Positions 41,700 to 56,355 are shown, counted from the first letter of the stretch. The stretch is DNA of 64,000 nucleotides from Pseudomonas karstica (GCF_009707515.1 NZ_WLYI01000025.1:35265-99264); one strand, 5' to 3'. The notes: a model not told the origin generated them from the sequence alone. Made by a program: numbers and translations.

Positions 41700-42298
41700 C
41701 CCAGCAGCTCCTCGAATTTCTTCACGGCCGACACGGTGATCAACACCTTGTCGTATGCGATCAGACTAACTGGATCGGAACCTTGCACGTCACGTACATC
41801 AACGTGTGGCAGGTTGCGAGCAGCCAGGTACAGGTTCTGATCAACAGCTTCAGACACGATCAGGACGTCAGTCAGGCCCATGCCATTCAGCTTGTTCAGC
41901 AGATCTTTGGTTTTCGGTGCTTCAACAGCGAAGTCCTGAACCACGACCAGACGATCAGTACGCACCAGTTCAGCAAGGATGGAGCGCAGTGCTGCGCGAT
42001 ACATCTTCTTGTTGAGCTTCTGAGTGTGATCCTGTGGACGAGCTGCGAAAGTGGTACCGCCGCCACGCCAGATTGGGCTACGGATAGTACCGGCACGAGC
42101 ACGGCCAGTACCTTTCTGACGCCAAGGGCGCTTACCGCCACCACGAACGTCGGAACGGGTCTTTTGCTGCTTGCTACCTTGACGGCCGCCGGCCATGTAG
42201 GCCACGACTGCTTGGTGAACCAGCGTCTCGTTGAATTCGCCGCCAAATGTCAGTTCGGAAACTTCGATCGCTTGAGCGTCATTTACATTTAATTGCAT
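41696..42298 (-). CDS. rplD: 50S ribosomal protein L4
   Basis: A 200-residue L4. The extended loop ([20 protein letters not shown]) reaches the exit tunnel. In E. coli L4 also represses the S10 operon through a long leader; here the leader is only about 55 bases, so that control is doubtful. 12 bases after rplC. Confidence 0.99.
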
Positions 42299-42310
42299 GT
42301 CAGCTTCCCC

Positions 42311-42946
42311 TTAACCGCGAGCCTTGGCCGCTGGACGTACAACCAGGTTGCCGCCAGTAGCGCCAGGAACAGCACCCTTGACCAACAACAGATTGCGTTC
42401 AGCGTCGACGCGCACTACTTCGAGGGACTGCACGGTCACGCGCTCAGCGCCCATATGACCGGACATTTTTTTGCCCTTGAATACACGACCAGGAGTCTGG
42501 CACTGGCCAATAGAGCCCGGGACGCGGTGGGAAACGGAGTTACCGTGAGTGTTGTCTTGACCACGGAAATTCCAACGCTTGATCGTACCCTGGAAGCCTT
42601 TACCCTTGGACTGACCGGTTACATCAACCAGTTGACCAGCGGCGAAGATTTCAGCGTTGATCAGATCGCCGGCCTGGTACTCGCCTTCTTCAAGGCGGAA
42701 TTCCATTACGGTACGACCAGCTGCAACGTTTGCTTTAGCGAAGTGACCTGCTTGAGCAGCAGTCACGCGCGAAGCACGACGCTCGCCGACAGTGACTTGC
42801 ACTGCACGATAGCCATCGGTCTCTTCAGTTTTAAACTGGGTGACGCGATTCGGTTCGATCTCAATGACCGTGACCGGAATGGAGACACCTTCTTCGGTGA
42901 AAATACGGGTCATACCGCATTTACGACCGACTACACCAATAGTCAT
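42311..42946 (-). CDS. rplC: 50S ribosomal protein L3
   Basis: A 211-residue L3 (MTIGVVGRKCGMTRIFTEEG) with the loop NTHGNSVSHRVPGSIGQCQT near the peptidyl transferase centre; the Gln methylated in L3 lies here. ATG 42946 is the family start although the frame is open to 42979. Confidence 0.99.
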   Translation of the reverse strand: MTIGVVGRKCGMTRIFTEEGVSIPVTVIEIEPNRVTQFKTEETDGYRAVQVTVGERRASRVTAAQAGHFAKANVAAGRTVMEFRLEEGEYQAGDLINAEIFAAGQLVDVTGQSKGKGFQGTIKRWNFRGQDNTHGNSVSHRVPGSIGQCQTPGRVFKGKKMSGHMGAERVTVQSLEVVRVDAERNLLLVKGAVPGATGGNLVVRPAAKARG

Positions 42947-43027
42947 GTTGTAAACCTCATGAGTGTACGGGGCTTTCACCCGCTATGGCCGCCCATTTCA
43001 GAGCGTTACACGACTAAGACCCAAGTC

Positions 43028-43339
43028 TTAGCCGAGGCTGATCTGCACTTCCACACCGGCCGCCAGATCAAGCTTCATAAGTGCATCAACGGTTTTATCC
43101 GTTGGCTGGACGATGTCCAGTACGCGCTTATGAGTACGGATCTCGTACTGGTCACGCGCGTCTTTGTTGACGTGCGGGGAGACCAGAACGGTGAACCGCT
43201 CTTTACGGGTAGGCAGTGGAATTGGACCACGCACTTGAGCACCAGTACGTTTCGCGGTTTCCACGATTTCCTGGGTGGATTGGTCGATCAGGCGATGGTC
43301 AAAAGCCTTCAACCTGATACGGATTTGCTGATTTTGCAT
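43028..43339 (-). CDS. rpsJ: 30S ribosomal protein S10 (NusE)
   Basis: A 103-residue S10 ([20 protein letters not shown]). Besides its place in the 30S head it is NusE, binding NusB and NusG in antitermination and transcription-translation coupling. First gene of the S10 operon with its own promoter at 43402-43430. Confidence 0.99.
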
Positions 43340-43401
43340 TGGATTTCAGACTCCGGCTGCTATTCCCACCGGACGCAATGCGCCCGTTAAAAGGAGGCGC
43401 A

Positions 43402-43430
43402 ATTCTATAGACGCCCAAGATAGGTGTCAA
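43402..43430 (-). promoter_or_regulatory. Promoter of the S10 operon (sigma70)
   Basis: On the - strand TTGACA (43430-43425), a 17-base spacer and TAGAAT (43407-43402). This is a near-perfect sigma70 promoter between the tuf terminator and rpsJ. Transcription from ~43395 gives a leader of only about 55 bases. Confidence 0.85.
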
Positions 43431-43434
43431 CCCA

Positions 43435-43465
43435 ATAAAAAAGCCCCCGCTAGGCGGGGGCTTTT
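43435..43465 (-). terminator. Terminator after tuf (end of the str operon)
   Basis: AGCCCCCGC (43442-43450) and GCGGGGGCT (43454-43462) form a 9-bp stem with a TAG loop, flanked by AAAAAA on one side and TTTTT on the other. On the - strand it ends the rpsL-rpsG-fusA-tuf transcript. Confidence 0.93.
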
Positions 43466-43480
43466 TCAAGTCATCGCTTA

Positions 43481-44674
43481 TTAAGCGATGATTTTGGCTA
43501 CGACGCCAGCGCCGACGGTACGACCGCCTTCACGGATAGCGAAACGCAGACCATCTTCCATTGCGATGGTTTTGATCAGGGTGACAACCATTTTGATGTT
43601 GTCGCCCGGCATTACCATTTCAACGCCTTCCGGCAGTTCGCAGTTACCGGTCACGTCAGTGGTCCGGAAGTAGAACTGTGGACGGTAGCCTTTGAAGAAC
43701 GGAGTATGACGACCGCCTTCTTCTTTGCTCAACACGTACACTTCGGCTTCGAAGGTAGTGTGCGGCTTGACCGAACCTGGCTTGACCAGAACCTGGCCAC
43801 GCTCAACGTCGTCACGCTTGGTACCGCGCAGCAGAACGCCGCAGTTCTCGCCTGCACGACCTTCGTCCAGCAGTTTACGGAACATTTCAACACCGGTGCA
43901 GGTGGTGACGGTAGTGTCACGCAGACCAACGATTTCCAGTGGATCTTGAACCTTAACGATACCGCGCTCGATACGGCCAGTCACAACAGTACCGCGACCG
44001 GAGATCGAGAATACGTCTTCGATTGGCATCAGGAACGGCTTGTCGATAACACGAACTGGATCTGGGATGTAGCTGTCCAGAGTCTCAACCAGTTTACGAA
44101 CGGACGTGGTGCCCATTTCGTTATCGTCTTTACCTTCCAGAGCCATACGAGCAGAACCGATGATGATCGGAGTGTCGTCGCCCGGGAAGTCGTAAGTACT
44201 CAGCAGATCGCGCACTTCCATCTCAACCAGTTCCAGCAGCTCAGCGTCGTCTACCAGGTCAGCCTTGTTCAGGTAAACCACGATGTACGGAACGCCAACC
44301 TGACGGGACAGCAGGATGTGCTCACGGGTTTGTGGCATCGGACCATCAGCGGCCGAACAAACCAGGATCGCGCCGTCCATCTGGGCAGCACCAGTGATCA
44401 TGTTCTTCACATAGTCAGCGTGACCTGGGCAGTCAACGTGAGCGTAGTGACGAATGTGCGAGTTGTATTCAACGTGCGCAGTGTTGATGGTGATACCACG
44501 AGCTTTTTCTTCTGGCGCGCTGTCGATCTTGTCGAAGTCAACGATAGCCGAACCGAAAATTTCGGAGCAAACACGAGTCAGAGCAGCAGTCAGCGTAGTT
44601 TTACCATGGTCAACGTGACCGATGGTGCCAACGTTGACGTGCGGTAGGGAACGATCAAATTTTTCTTTAGCCAC
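43481..44674 (-). CDS. tufA: Elongation factor Tu, copy 1 (str operon)
   Basis: A 397-residue EF-Tu delivering aminoacyl-tRNA to the ribosome. GTPase motifs GHVDHGKT, DCPGHADY and NKAD are intact, as is the His84-type PGH. It is the last gene of rpsL-rpsG-fusA-tuf. By eye it differs from the second copy (60049-61242) at about 38 positions; bacterial tuf pairs are usually almost identical. Substitutions are spread over all three domains (for example IPDPVRVIDK here against IPQPERAIDK). Confidence 0.98.
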   Translation of the reverse strand: MAKEKFDRSLPHVNVGTIGHVDHGKTTLTAALTRVCSEIFGSAIVDFDKIDSAPEEKARGITINTAHVEYNSHIRHYAHVDCPGHADYVKNMITGAAQMDGAILVCSAADGPMPQTREHILLSRQVGVPYIVVYLNKADLVDDAELLELVEMEVRDLLSTYDFPGDDTPIIIGSARMALEGKDDNEMGTTSVRKLVETLDSYIPDPVRVIDKPFLMPIEDVFSISGRGTVVTGRIERGIVKVQDPLEIVGLRDTTVTTCTGVEMFRKLLDEGRAGENCGVLLRGTKRDDVERGQVLVKPGSVKPHTTFEAEVYVLSKEEGGRHTPFFKGYRPQFYFRTTDVTGNCELPEGVEMVMPGDNIKMVVTLIKTIAMEDGLRFAIREGGRTVGAGVVAKIIA

Positions 44675-44704
44675 GACAATTAACTCCTTGCCTAAAGGAC
44701 TGAA

Positions 44705-46810
44705 TCAGCCTTGTTTTTTAGTAACAGCTTCGGCGACGTGCGACGGAGCGGTATCGTATTTTTTGAATTCCATAGAGTAGCTTGCGCGACCCTGGGACAT
44801 GGAACGAACGTCGGTCGCATAACCGAACATCTCACCCAGCGGAACTTCGGCACGAATTACTTTGCCGGAGACCGTGTCTTCCATACCCTGGATCATGCCG
44901 CGACGACGGTTAAGGTCGCCCATCACATCACCCATATAGTCTTCAGGCGTAACAACTTCTACCGCCATGATCGGCTCAAGCAACTCACCACCGCCCTTCT
45001 GGGCCAGTTGCTTGGTAGCCATGGAAGCAGCCACCTTAAACGCCATCTCGTTGGAGTCGACGTCGTGGTAAGAACCATCAAAAACGGTTGCCTTCAGGCC
45101 GATCAGCGGATAGCCGGCAACAACACCGTTCTTCATCTGCTCTTCGATACCCTTCTGGATAGCCGGGATGTATTCCTTAGGAACCACACCACCCACTACT
45201 TCGTTCACGAACTGCAGACCTTCCTGACCTTCGTCAGCAGGAGCAAAACGAATCCAGCAATGGCCGAACTGGCCACGACCGCCGGATTGGCGAACGAACT
45301 TGCCTTCGATTTCACAGCTCTTCGTGATGCGCTCACGATAGGAAACCTGAGGCTTACCGATGTTGGCTTCGACGTTGAACTCACGGCGCATCCGGTCAAC
45401 CAGGATGTCCAGGTGCAACTCGCCCATGCCAGAGATGATCGTTTGACCAGTCTCTTCATCAGTTTTGACGCGGAAAGATGGATCTTCCTGAGCAAGCTTA
45501 CCCAGAGCGATACCCATTTTTTCCTGGTCATCCTTGGTCTTAGGCTCAACGGCAACCGAAATAACCGGCTCCGGGAAGTCCATGCGAACCAGGATGATTG
45601 GCTTGTCAGCGTTGCACAAGGTTTCACCAGTGGTGACATCCTTCATGCCAATCAAGGCCGCGATGTCACCAGCGCGTACTTCCTTGATCTCTTCACGGGC
45701 GTTTGCGTGCATTTGCACCATACGACCCACGCGCTCTTTCTTGCCCTTAACCGAGTTGATTACGCCGTCGCCGGAGTTCAACACGCCCGAGTAAACACGG
45801 ACGAAGGTCAAGGTACCCACGAATGGGTCGGTAGCGATCTTGAACGCCAGAGCCGAAAACGGCTCGTTGTCGTCCGCATGACGCTCCAGCTCGATAGTCT
45901 CGTCATCCGGGTCAGTACCCTTGATGGCAGGAATATCAACTGGTGCCGGCAGGTAGTCGATCACAGCATCGAGAACCAGGGGAACGCCCTTGTTCTTGAA
46001 CGAGGAACCGCAAACAGCCAAGACGATCTCACCAGCGATAGTACGCTGACGCAGAGCGGCCTTGATTTCCACGTTGGTGAGTTCTTCACCTTCGAGGTAC
46101 TTGTTCATCAGCTCTTCGTTGGCTTCGGCCGCAGCTTCAACCATGTTGTTGCGCCACTCGTCAGCCAGCTCCTGCAGTTCAGCAGGGATAGGCTTGCGAA
46201 CAGGAATCATGCCTTTGTCAGCATCGTTCCAGTAAACAGCTTCCATGGCCAGCAGATCGATCTGCCCCTGGAAATTGTCTTCGGAACCGATAGCCAACTG
46301 GATTGGCACTGGAGTGTGACCCAGACGCTTCTTGATCTGCTCGATCACACGTAGGAAGTTCGCACCAGCACGGTCCATCTTGTTTACATAAACAAGACGC
46401 GGAACGCCGTATTTGTTGGCCTGACGCCATACGGTTTCCGACTGAGGCTCAACGCCCGAAGTGCCGCAGAACACAACAACAGCGCCGTCGAGTACGCGCA
46501 GGGAACGCTCAACTTCAATGGTGAAGTCTACGTGGCCCGGGGTATCGATGACGTTGAAGCGGTGCTCGTCCTTGTACTGCTTCTCGGAACCTTTCCAGAA
46601 GGCGGTAATAGCAGCAGAAGTAATGGTAATACCACGCTCCTGCTCCTGCACCATCCAGTCTGTGGTCGCGGCGCCGTCATGCACCTCGCCCATCTTGTGG
46701 CTTTTGCCGGTGTAAAAAAGGACGCGCTCGGTGGTGGTGGTTTTACCAGCATCCACGTGAGCGACGATACCGATGTTACGGTAGCGACTAATCGGAGTAG
46801 TACGAGCCAT
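44705..46810 (-). CDS. fusA: Elongation factor G
   Basis: A 701-residue EF-G (FusA1 length of pseudomonads). G1 is AHVDAGKTTT, G3 DTPGHVDF and G4 NKMD. Domain IV carries the tip loop SGGRGQFGH, and the C-terminus ends YDTAPSHVAEAVTKKQG. It moves tRNA-mRNA through the ribosome and recycles ribosomes with RRF. 30 bases separate it from tuf and from rpsG. Confidence 0.99.
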   Translation of the reverse strand: MARTTPISRYRNIGIVAHVDAGKTTTTERVLFYTGKSHKMGEVHDGAATTDWMVQEQERGITITSAAITAFWKGSEKQYKDEHRFNVIDTPGHVDFTIEVERSLRVLDGAVVVFCGTSGVEPQSETVWRQANKYGVPRLVYVNKMDRAGANFLRVIEQIKKRLGHTPVPIQLAIGSEDNFQGQIDLLAMEAVYWNDADKGMIPVRKPIPAELQELADEWRNNMVEAAAEANEELMNKYLEGEELTNVEIKAALRQRTIAGEIVLAVCGSSFKNKGVPLVLDAVIDYLPAPVDIPAIKGTDPDDETIELERHADDNEPFSALAFKIATDPFVGTLTFVRVYSGVLNSGDGVINSVKGKKERVGRMVQMHANAREEIKEVRAGDIAALIGMKDVTTGETLCNADKPIILVRMDFPEPVISVAVEPKTKDDQEKMGIALGKLAQEDPSFRVKTDEETGQTIISGMGELHLDILVDRMRREFNVEANIGKPQVSYRERITKSCEIEGKFVRQSGGRGQFGHCWIRFAPADEGQEGLQFVNEVVGGVVPKEYIPAIQKGIEEQMKNGVVAGYPLIGLKATVFDGSYHDVDSNEMAFKVAASMATKQLAQKGGGELLEPIMAVEVVTPEDYMGDVMGDLNRRRGMIQGMEDTVSGKVIRAEVPLGEMFGYATDVRSMSQGRASYSMEFKKYDTAPSHVAEAVTKKQG

Positions 46811-46840
46811 AAAGCCCTCGCAAAATTAGTGAAGCTGAAA

Positions 46841-47311
46841 TTAGAAGCGGTAGTGCGAGAAAGCTTTGTTAGCTTCGGCCATACGGTGCACGTCTTCACG
46901 CTTCTTAACAGCAGCACCCTTACCTTCAGCAGCGTCCAACAGCTCGCCGGCCAAACGCAGGGCCATAGACTTCTCGCCGCGCTTACGGGCGAAGTCTACC
47001 AACCAGCGCATTGCCAGGGCGTTACGACGGGACGGGCGAACTTCAACCGGAACCTGGTAAGTAGCACCGCCTACACGGCGCGACTTCACTTCGACCAGCG
47101 GAGCGATGGCGTCGAGAGCTTTCTCGAAGATTTCCAGGGGGTCGCTGTTCTTGCGTTCTTTAACCTTTTCCAGCGCGCCATAAACGATACGCTCGGCAAC
47201 GGCTTTCTTGCCGCTTTCCATCACGTGGTTCATGAACTTGGCCAGAATTTGGCTTCCGTATTTTGGATCGTCAAGCACTTCGCGCTTGGCTGCTACGCGT
47301 CTTCTTGGCAT
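46841..47311 (-). CDS. rpsG: 30S ribosomal protein S7
   Basis: A 156-residue S7 ([20 protein letters not shown], ending [13 protein letters not shown]), the main assembly protein of the 30S head at the E site. In E. coli it represses the str operon by binding the rpsL-rpsG gap; the gap here is 118 bases, long enough for such a site. Confidence 0.99.
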
Positions 47312-47429
47312 GGATAAGCCCTCAAACGGTCTTCAGGTTCGTTCGGAATCGGTGCCCTTGCGGGACGCCTCCGACCTTACTCTTATCGACTCAGAAAATA
47401 AGATGATTCAGTTTTACAAAAAGCCGCTA

Positions 47430-47801
47430 CTACTTAGGCTTCTTGGTACCGTACTTCGAACGACCCTGGTTACGACCTTTAACGCCGGAAGTATCCAAGG
47501 AGCCGCGTACGGTGTGGTAACGAACACCTGGCAAGTCTTTTACACGACCGCCACGGATCAGTACCACGCTGTGCTCTTGCAGGTTGTGACCTTCACCACC
47601 GATGTACGAGGAAACCTCGAAACCGTTGGTCAGGCGCACACGGCATACTTTACGCAGTGCCGAGTTAGGTTTTTTCGGCGTAGTGGTATACACACGAGTG
47701 CATACGCCACGACGTTGCGGGCAGTTCTGCAGCGCAGGTACGTCGGATTTCTCGACGATACGCTTACGCGGCTGACGTACCAGCTGGTTGATAGTTGCCA
47801 T
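47430..47801 (-). CDS. rpsL: 30S ribosomal protein S12
   Basis: A 123-residue S12 (MATINQLVRQPRKRIVEKSD) of the decoding centre. The streptomycin loop TPKKPNSALRKV and VKDLPGVRYHTVRG carry Lys at both resistance positions (K43 and K88 in E. coli), so the allele looks streptomycin sensitive. First gene of the str operon. Confidence 0.99.
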   Translation of the reverse strand: MATINQLVRQPRKRIVEKSDVPALQNCPQRRGVCTRVYTTTPKKPNSALRKVCRVRLTNGFEVSSYIGGEGHNLQEHSVVLIRGGRVKDLPGVRYHTVRGSLDTSGVKGRNQGRSKYGTKKPK

Positions 47802-47892
47802 CTACTAGCTCCACTGTTGTCTTGCGACGCTATTGTCTTGCAAGAAAAGCAAAATGGCAGGAACGAATTCCCGCCAAATTTAGGGGTACAAG

Positions 47893-47921
47893 AGTCTAAA
47901 GAGGATCTTGTCCCCAGTCAA
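47893..47921 (-). promoter_or_regulatory. Promoter of the str operon (rpsL)
   Basis: On the - strand TTGACT (47921-47916), 17 bases, TAGACT (47898-47893), with transcription starting about 80 bases before the rpsL ATG. It lies in the 216-base rpoC-rpsL gap. No convincing terminator is seen after rpoC, so read-through from rpoBC is possible. Confidence 0.75.
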
Positions 47922-48017
47922 GACAAGGCCCCGACCTCCCCTTCCATCGAACCGGGACAAAACTGTCTCGATCCGACGAACGGGGCTGCCAGGGCCCGGA
48001 CTTATTTATCGCAGAAC

Positions 48018-51000
48018 TCAGTTACCGCTTGAGTTCAGCGCTTCGGTCAGTGCAGCTTCCACTTCACTGGCGCTTACGCGCAGCGGCTTGTCAGCATCAC
48101 GGCGACGCTTGCGCTCGCTGTGGTAAGCCAAACCAGTACCGGCCGGGATCAGACGACCCACAACCACGTTTTCTTTCAGGCCACGCAGGTAATCGCGCTT
48201 GCCGGTTACCGCTGCTTCGGTCAGTACGCGAGTGGTCTCCTGGAAGGAGGCCGCCGAGATGAACGACTCAGTGGACAACGACGCCTTGGTGATACCCAGC
48301 AGTACACGAGTGAACTTGGAAACGAATTTCTCGTCGCCGGCCAGACGCTCGTTCTCTACCAATACGTGAGTCAGTTCCATCTGGTCGCCCTTGATGAAAC
48401 TGGAATCGCCGGATTCAGCGATTTCAACTTTACGCAACATCTGACGCAGGATGGTCTCGATGTGCTTATCGTTGATCTTCACGCCTTGCAGACGGTAAAC
48501 GTCCTGGATCTCGTTAACGATGTACTTGGCCAGCGCACTCACACCCAGCAGACGCAGGATGTCGTGTGGATCGCTCGGGCCGTCGGAGATAACTTCGCCG
48601 CGGTTCACTTGCTCGCCTTCGAAGACGTTCAGGTGACGCCACTTCGGAATCAGCTCTTCGTACGGATCGGTACCATCGTTCGGAGTGATGACCAGGCGGC
48701 GCTTGCCTTTGGTCTCTTTACCGAACGCGATGGTGCCGCTGACTTCAGCCAGAATCGACGCTTCTTTCGGACGACGAGCTTCGAACAAGTCGGCAACACG
48801 CGGCAGACCACCGGTGATGTCACGAGTCTTCGAAGTTTCTTGCGGGATACGAGCGATAACATCACCGATCGCAATCTTCGCGCCATCCGCTACACCGACC
48901 AGGGCGTTGGCTGGCAGGAAGTACTGAGCGATTACGTCAGTGCCTGGCAGCAACAGATCCTTGCCGTTGTCGTCGACCATCTTCACGGCAGGACGGATGT
49001 CCTTACCGGCAGCTGGACGATCTTTAGCGTCGAGTACTTCAATGTTGGTCATACCGGTCAATTCGTCAGTCTGACGCTTGATCGTGATGCCTTCTTCCAT
49101 GCCCACGTAGGTCACGGTACCTTTCATTTCGGTAACGATTGGGTGAGTGTGCGGATCCCACTTGGCCACGATTGCGCCAGCGTCGACCTTGTCACCCTCT
49201 TTAACCGAAATCACAGCACCGTACGGCAGCTTGTAGCGCTCACGCTCACGACCGTAGTCGTCAGCAATGGCCAGCTCACCGGAACGGGACACAGCAACCA
49301 GGCAACCATCCACTCGCTCAACATGCTTGAGGTTGTGCAGGCGGACGGTACCGCCATTTTTCACCTGAACGCTGTCGGCTGCGGAGGTCCGGCTTGCCGC
49401 ACCACCGATGTGGAACGTACGCATGGTCAGCTGGGTACCCGGCTCACCGATGGACTGGGCAGCGATAACGCCGACCGCTTCACCGATGTTCACCTGGTGA
49501 CCACGAGCCAAGTCACGGCCGTAGCATTTGGCGCAGATGCCGTAGCGGGTTTCACAGCTGATCGGCGAGCGAACAATCACTTCGTCGATGCTGTTGAGTT
49601 CAATGAACTCGACCCACTTCTCGTCTACCAGAGTGCCGGCAGGAACGATGATTTCCTCGGTACCCGGCTTGAATACGTCACGGGCGATTACTCGACCCAG
49701 TACGCGTTCACCCAACGGCTCTACAACGTCGCCGCCTTCGATGTGCGGAGTCATCAGCAGACCGTGTTCGGTACCGCAGTCAACTTCAGTCACAACCAAG
49801 TCTTGCGCAACGTCTACCAGACGACGAGTCAGGTAACCGGAGTTCGCGGTTTTCAACGCGGTATCCGCCAGACCTTTACGAGCACCGTGAGTCGAGATGA
49901 AGTACTGAAGTACGCTCAAACCTTCACGGAAGTTCGCAGTAATCGGCGTTTCAATGATGGAACCGTCCGGCTTGGCCATCAGGCCACGCATACCGGCGAG
50001 CTGACGGATCTGCGCAGCAGAACCCCGTGCGCCCGAGTCGGCCATCATGTACATCGAGTTAAACGACTCTTGATCGACTTCTACGCCATGACGGTCGATA
50101 ACTTTCTCTTTCGAGAGGTTAGCCATCATCGCCTTCGACACTTCGTCGTTGGCCTTGGACCAAAGGTCGATCACTTTGTTGTACTTCTCGCCCTGGGTTA
50201 CCAGGCCGGAGGCGTACTGGCTTTCGATTTCTTTCACTTCATCAGTAGCAGCACTGATGATCTGAGCTTTTTCATCCGGGATAACGAAGTCGTTAACACC
50301 GATGGAAACGCCGGAAATGGTCGAATAAGCAAAACCGGTGTACATCAACTGGTCAGCGAAGATAACGGTCTCTTTCAAACCAACCACGCGGTAGCACTGG
50401 TTGATCAGCTTGGAGATCGCCTTTTTCTTCATCGGCAGGTTGACGACGTCATACGACAGACCTTTTGGCACAACCTGATACAGCAGTGCACGGCCGACAG
50501 TGGTGTCGACGATACGGGTGCCGCTCACGCTGCCACCGTCACGGTCGTTAACGGTTTCGTTGATCCGCACTTTAACCTTGGCGTGCAGTGCGGCTTCGCC
50601 GGCACGGAACACACGGTCAACTTCTTGCAGGTCAGCGAACACACGACCTTCGCCTTTGGCGTTGATCGCTTCACGCGTCATGTAGTACAGACCCAATACA
50701 ACGTCCTGCGACGGAACGATGATTGGCTCACCGTTGGCTGGCGACAGAATGTTGTTGGTCGACATCATCAACGCACGCGCTTCCAACTGGGCTTCCAGTG
50801 TCAGCGGTACGTGCACGGCCATTTGGTCGCCGTCGAAGTCGGCGTTGTACGCAGCACAGACCAGAGGGTGCAGCTGGATAGCCTTACCTTCGATCAGTAC
50901 CGGTTCAAACGCCTGGATACCCAGACGGTGAAGGGTCGGTGCACGGTTGAGGAGAACCGGGTGTTCGCGGATCACTTCAGCGAGAACGTCCCAAACCTCT

Positions 51001-52217
51001 GGCAGTTCGCGCTCGACCATTTTCTTGGCCGCTTTGATGGTGGTCGCGAGACCGCGCATTTCCAGCTTGCCGAAAATGAATGGCTTGAACAGCTCAAGTG
51101 CCATCTTCTTAGGCAGACCGCACTGGTGCAGACGCAGGGTTGGGCCTACGGTAATTACCGAACGACCGGAGTAGTCAACACGTTTACCGAGCAAGTTCTG
51201 ACGGAAACGACCTTGCTTACCCTTGATCATGTCAGCCAAGGATTTCAGAGGACGCTTGTTCGAACCGGTGATAGCGCGGCCACGACGACCGTTGTCGAGC
51301 AGGGCATCGACAGCTTCTTGCAACATACGCTTTTCGTTGCGCACGATGATGTCCGGAGCGGACAGATCAAGCAGGCGCTTCAAGCGGTTGTTACGGTTGA
51401 TCACGCGTCGGTACAGGTCGTTGAGGTCGGACGTCGCGAAACGACCACCGTCCAACGGTACCAGCGGACGCAGGTCTGGCGGCAGAACCGGCAGAACGGT
51501 CAGCACCATCCACTCTGGCAAGTTGCCGGAACCCTGGAAGGCCTCCATCAACTTCAGACGCTTGGACAGCTTCTTGATCTTGGTTTCGGAGTTGGTTTGC
51601 GGAATTTCTTCACGCAGACGGCCAATCTCGTGTTCCAGGTCGATAGCGTGCAGCAGTTCACGGACAGCTTCGGCACCCATGCGGGCATCGAAATCGTCGC
51701 CAAACTCTTCCAGCGCTTCGAAGTACTGCTCGTCGTTCAGCAGCTGACCTTTTTCAAGGGTGGTCATGCCTGGATCGATAACGACATAGCTCTCGAAGTA
51801 GAGAACGCGTTCGATATCACGCAGGGTCATGTCCATCAGCAAGCCGATACGGGACGGCAGCGATTTCAGGAACCAGATGTGGGCAACCGGCGAAGCCAGT
51901 TCGATGTGCGCCATGCGCTCACGACGAACCTTGGCCAGTGCAACTTCAACGCCGCACTTCTCGCAGATCACACCACGGTGCTTCAAGCGCTTGTACTTAC
52001 CGCACAGGCACTCGTAATCCTTTACTGGGCCAAAGATCTTGGCGCAGAACAGACCGTCACGCTCAGGTTTGAACGTACGGTAGTTGATGGTTTCCGGCTT
52101 TTTAACTTCACCGAACGACCACGAACGGATCATCTCAGGCGAGGCCAATCCAATACGGATGGCGTCGAACTCTTCGACTTGACCCTGGTTTTTCAGCAAA
52201 TTCAGTAGGTCTTTCAA
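48018..52217 (-). CDS. rpoC: RNA polymerase subunit beta'
   Basis: A 1399-residue beta' subunit. The N-terminal zinc site is CLCGKYKRLKHRGVICEKCG. The catalytic Mg loop is NADFDGDQMAVH, and the second zinc site includes CETRYGICAKCYGRDLARG. The trigger loop region MRTFHIGGAASR is present. 64 bases after rpoB. No truncation. Confidence 0.99.
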   Translation of the reverse strand: MKDLLNLLKNQGQVEEFDAIRIGLASPEMIRSWSFGEVKKPETINYRTFKPERDGLFCAKIFGPVKDYECLCGKYKRLKHRGVICEKCGVEVALAKVRRERMAHIELASPVAHIWFLKSLPSRIGLLMDMTLRDIERVLYFESYVVIDPGMTTLEKGQLLNDEQYFEALEEFGDDFDARMGAEAVRELLHAIDLEHEIGRLREEIPQTNSETKIKKLSKRLKLMEAFQGSGNLPEWMVLTVLPVLPPDLRPLVPLDGGRFATSDLNDLYRRVINRNNRLKRLLDLSAPDIIVRNEKRMLQEAVDALLDNGRRGRAITGSNKRPLKSLADMIKGKQGRFRQNLLGKRVDYSGRSVITVGPTLRLHQCGLPKKMALELFKPFIFGKLEMRGLATTIKAAKKMVERELPEVWDVLAEVIREHPVLLNRAPTLHRLGIQAFEPVLIEGKAIQLHPLVCAAYNADFDGDQMAVHVPLTLEAQLEARALMMSTNNILSPANGEPIIVPSQDVVLGLYYMTREAINAKGEGRVFADLQEVDRVFRAGEAALHAKVKVRINETVNDRDGGSVSGTRIVDTTVGRALLYQVVPKGLSYDVVNLPMKKKAISKLINQCYRVVGLKETVIFADQLMYTGFAYSTISGVSIGVNDFVIPDEKAQIISAATDEVKEIESQYASGLVTQGEKYNKVIDLWSKANDEVSKAMMANLSKEKVIDRHGVEVDQESFNSMYMMADSGARGSAAQIRQLAGMRGLMAKPDGSIIETPITANFREGLSVLQYFISTHGARKGLADTALKTANSGYLTRRLVDVAQDLVVTEVDCGTEHGLLMTPHIEGGDVVEPLGERVLGRVIARDVFKPGTEEIIVPAGTLVDEKWVEFIELNSIDEVIVRSPISCETRYGICAKCYGRDLARGHQVNIGEAVGVIAAQSIGEPGTQLTMRTFHIGGAASRTSAADSVQVKNGGTVRLHNLKHVERVDGCLVAVSRSGELAIADDYGRERERYKLPYGAVISVKEGDKVDAGAIVAKWDPHTHPIVTEMKGTVTYVGMEEGITIKRQTDELTGMTNIEVLDAKDRPAAGKDIRPAVKMVDDNGKDLLLPGTDVIAQYFLPANALVGVADGAKIAIGDVIARIPQETSKTRDITGGLPRVADLFEARRPKEASILAEVSGTIAFGKETKGKRRLVITPNDGTDPYEELIPKWRHLNVFEGEQVNRGEVISDGPSDPHDILRLLGVSALAKYIVNEIQDVYRLQGVKINDKHIETILRQMLRKVEIAESGDSSFIKGDQMELTHVLVENERLAGDEKFVSKFTRVLLGITKASLSTESFISAASFQETTRVLTEAAVTGKRDYLRGLKENVVVGRLIPAGTGLAYHSERKRRRDADKPLRVSASEVEAALTEALNSSGN

Positions 52218-52281
52218 GGCCTTTCCTCCTGGCGGAGCAGAGAGCGGGCATCACTGCCACGCTCTCGATTCGCGTCACGTG

Positions 52282-56355
<4,074 letters not shown>

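Noticed and set aside
44711..46354. 547-codon antisense frame in fusA, and similar ones over rpsD-rpsM, rplC and katA
   Set aside because: Shadows of highly expressed genes with biased codons; the real genes are certain.
48120..52208. 1362-codon open frame antisense to rpoC
   Set aside because: It mirrors rpoC exactly. Strong codon bias leaves few TTA, CTA and TCA codons, so the opposite frame stays open. No family signature, ribosome site or domain is seen.
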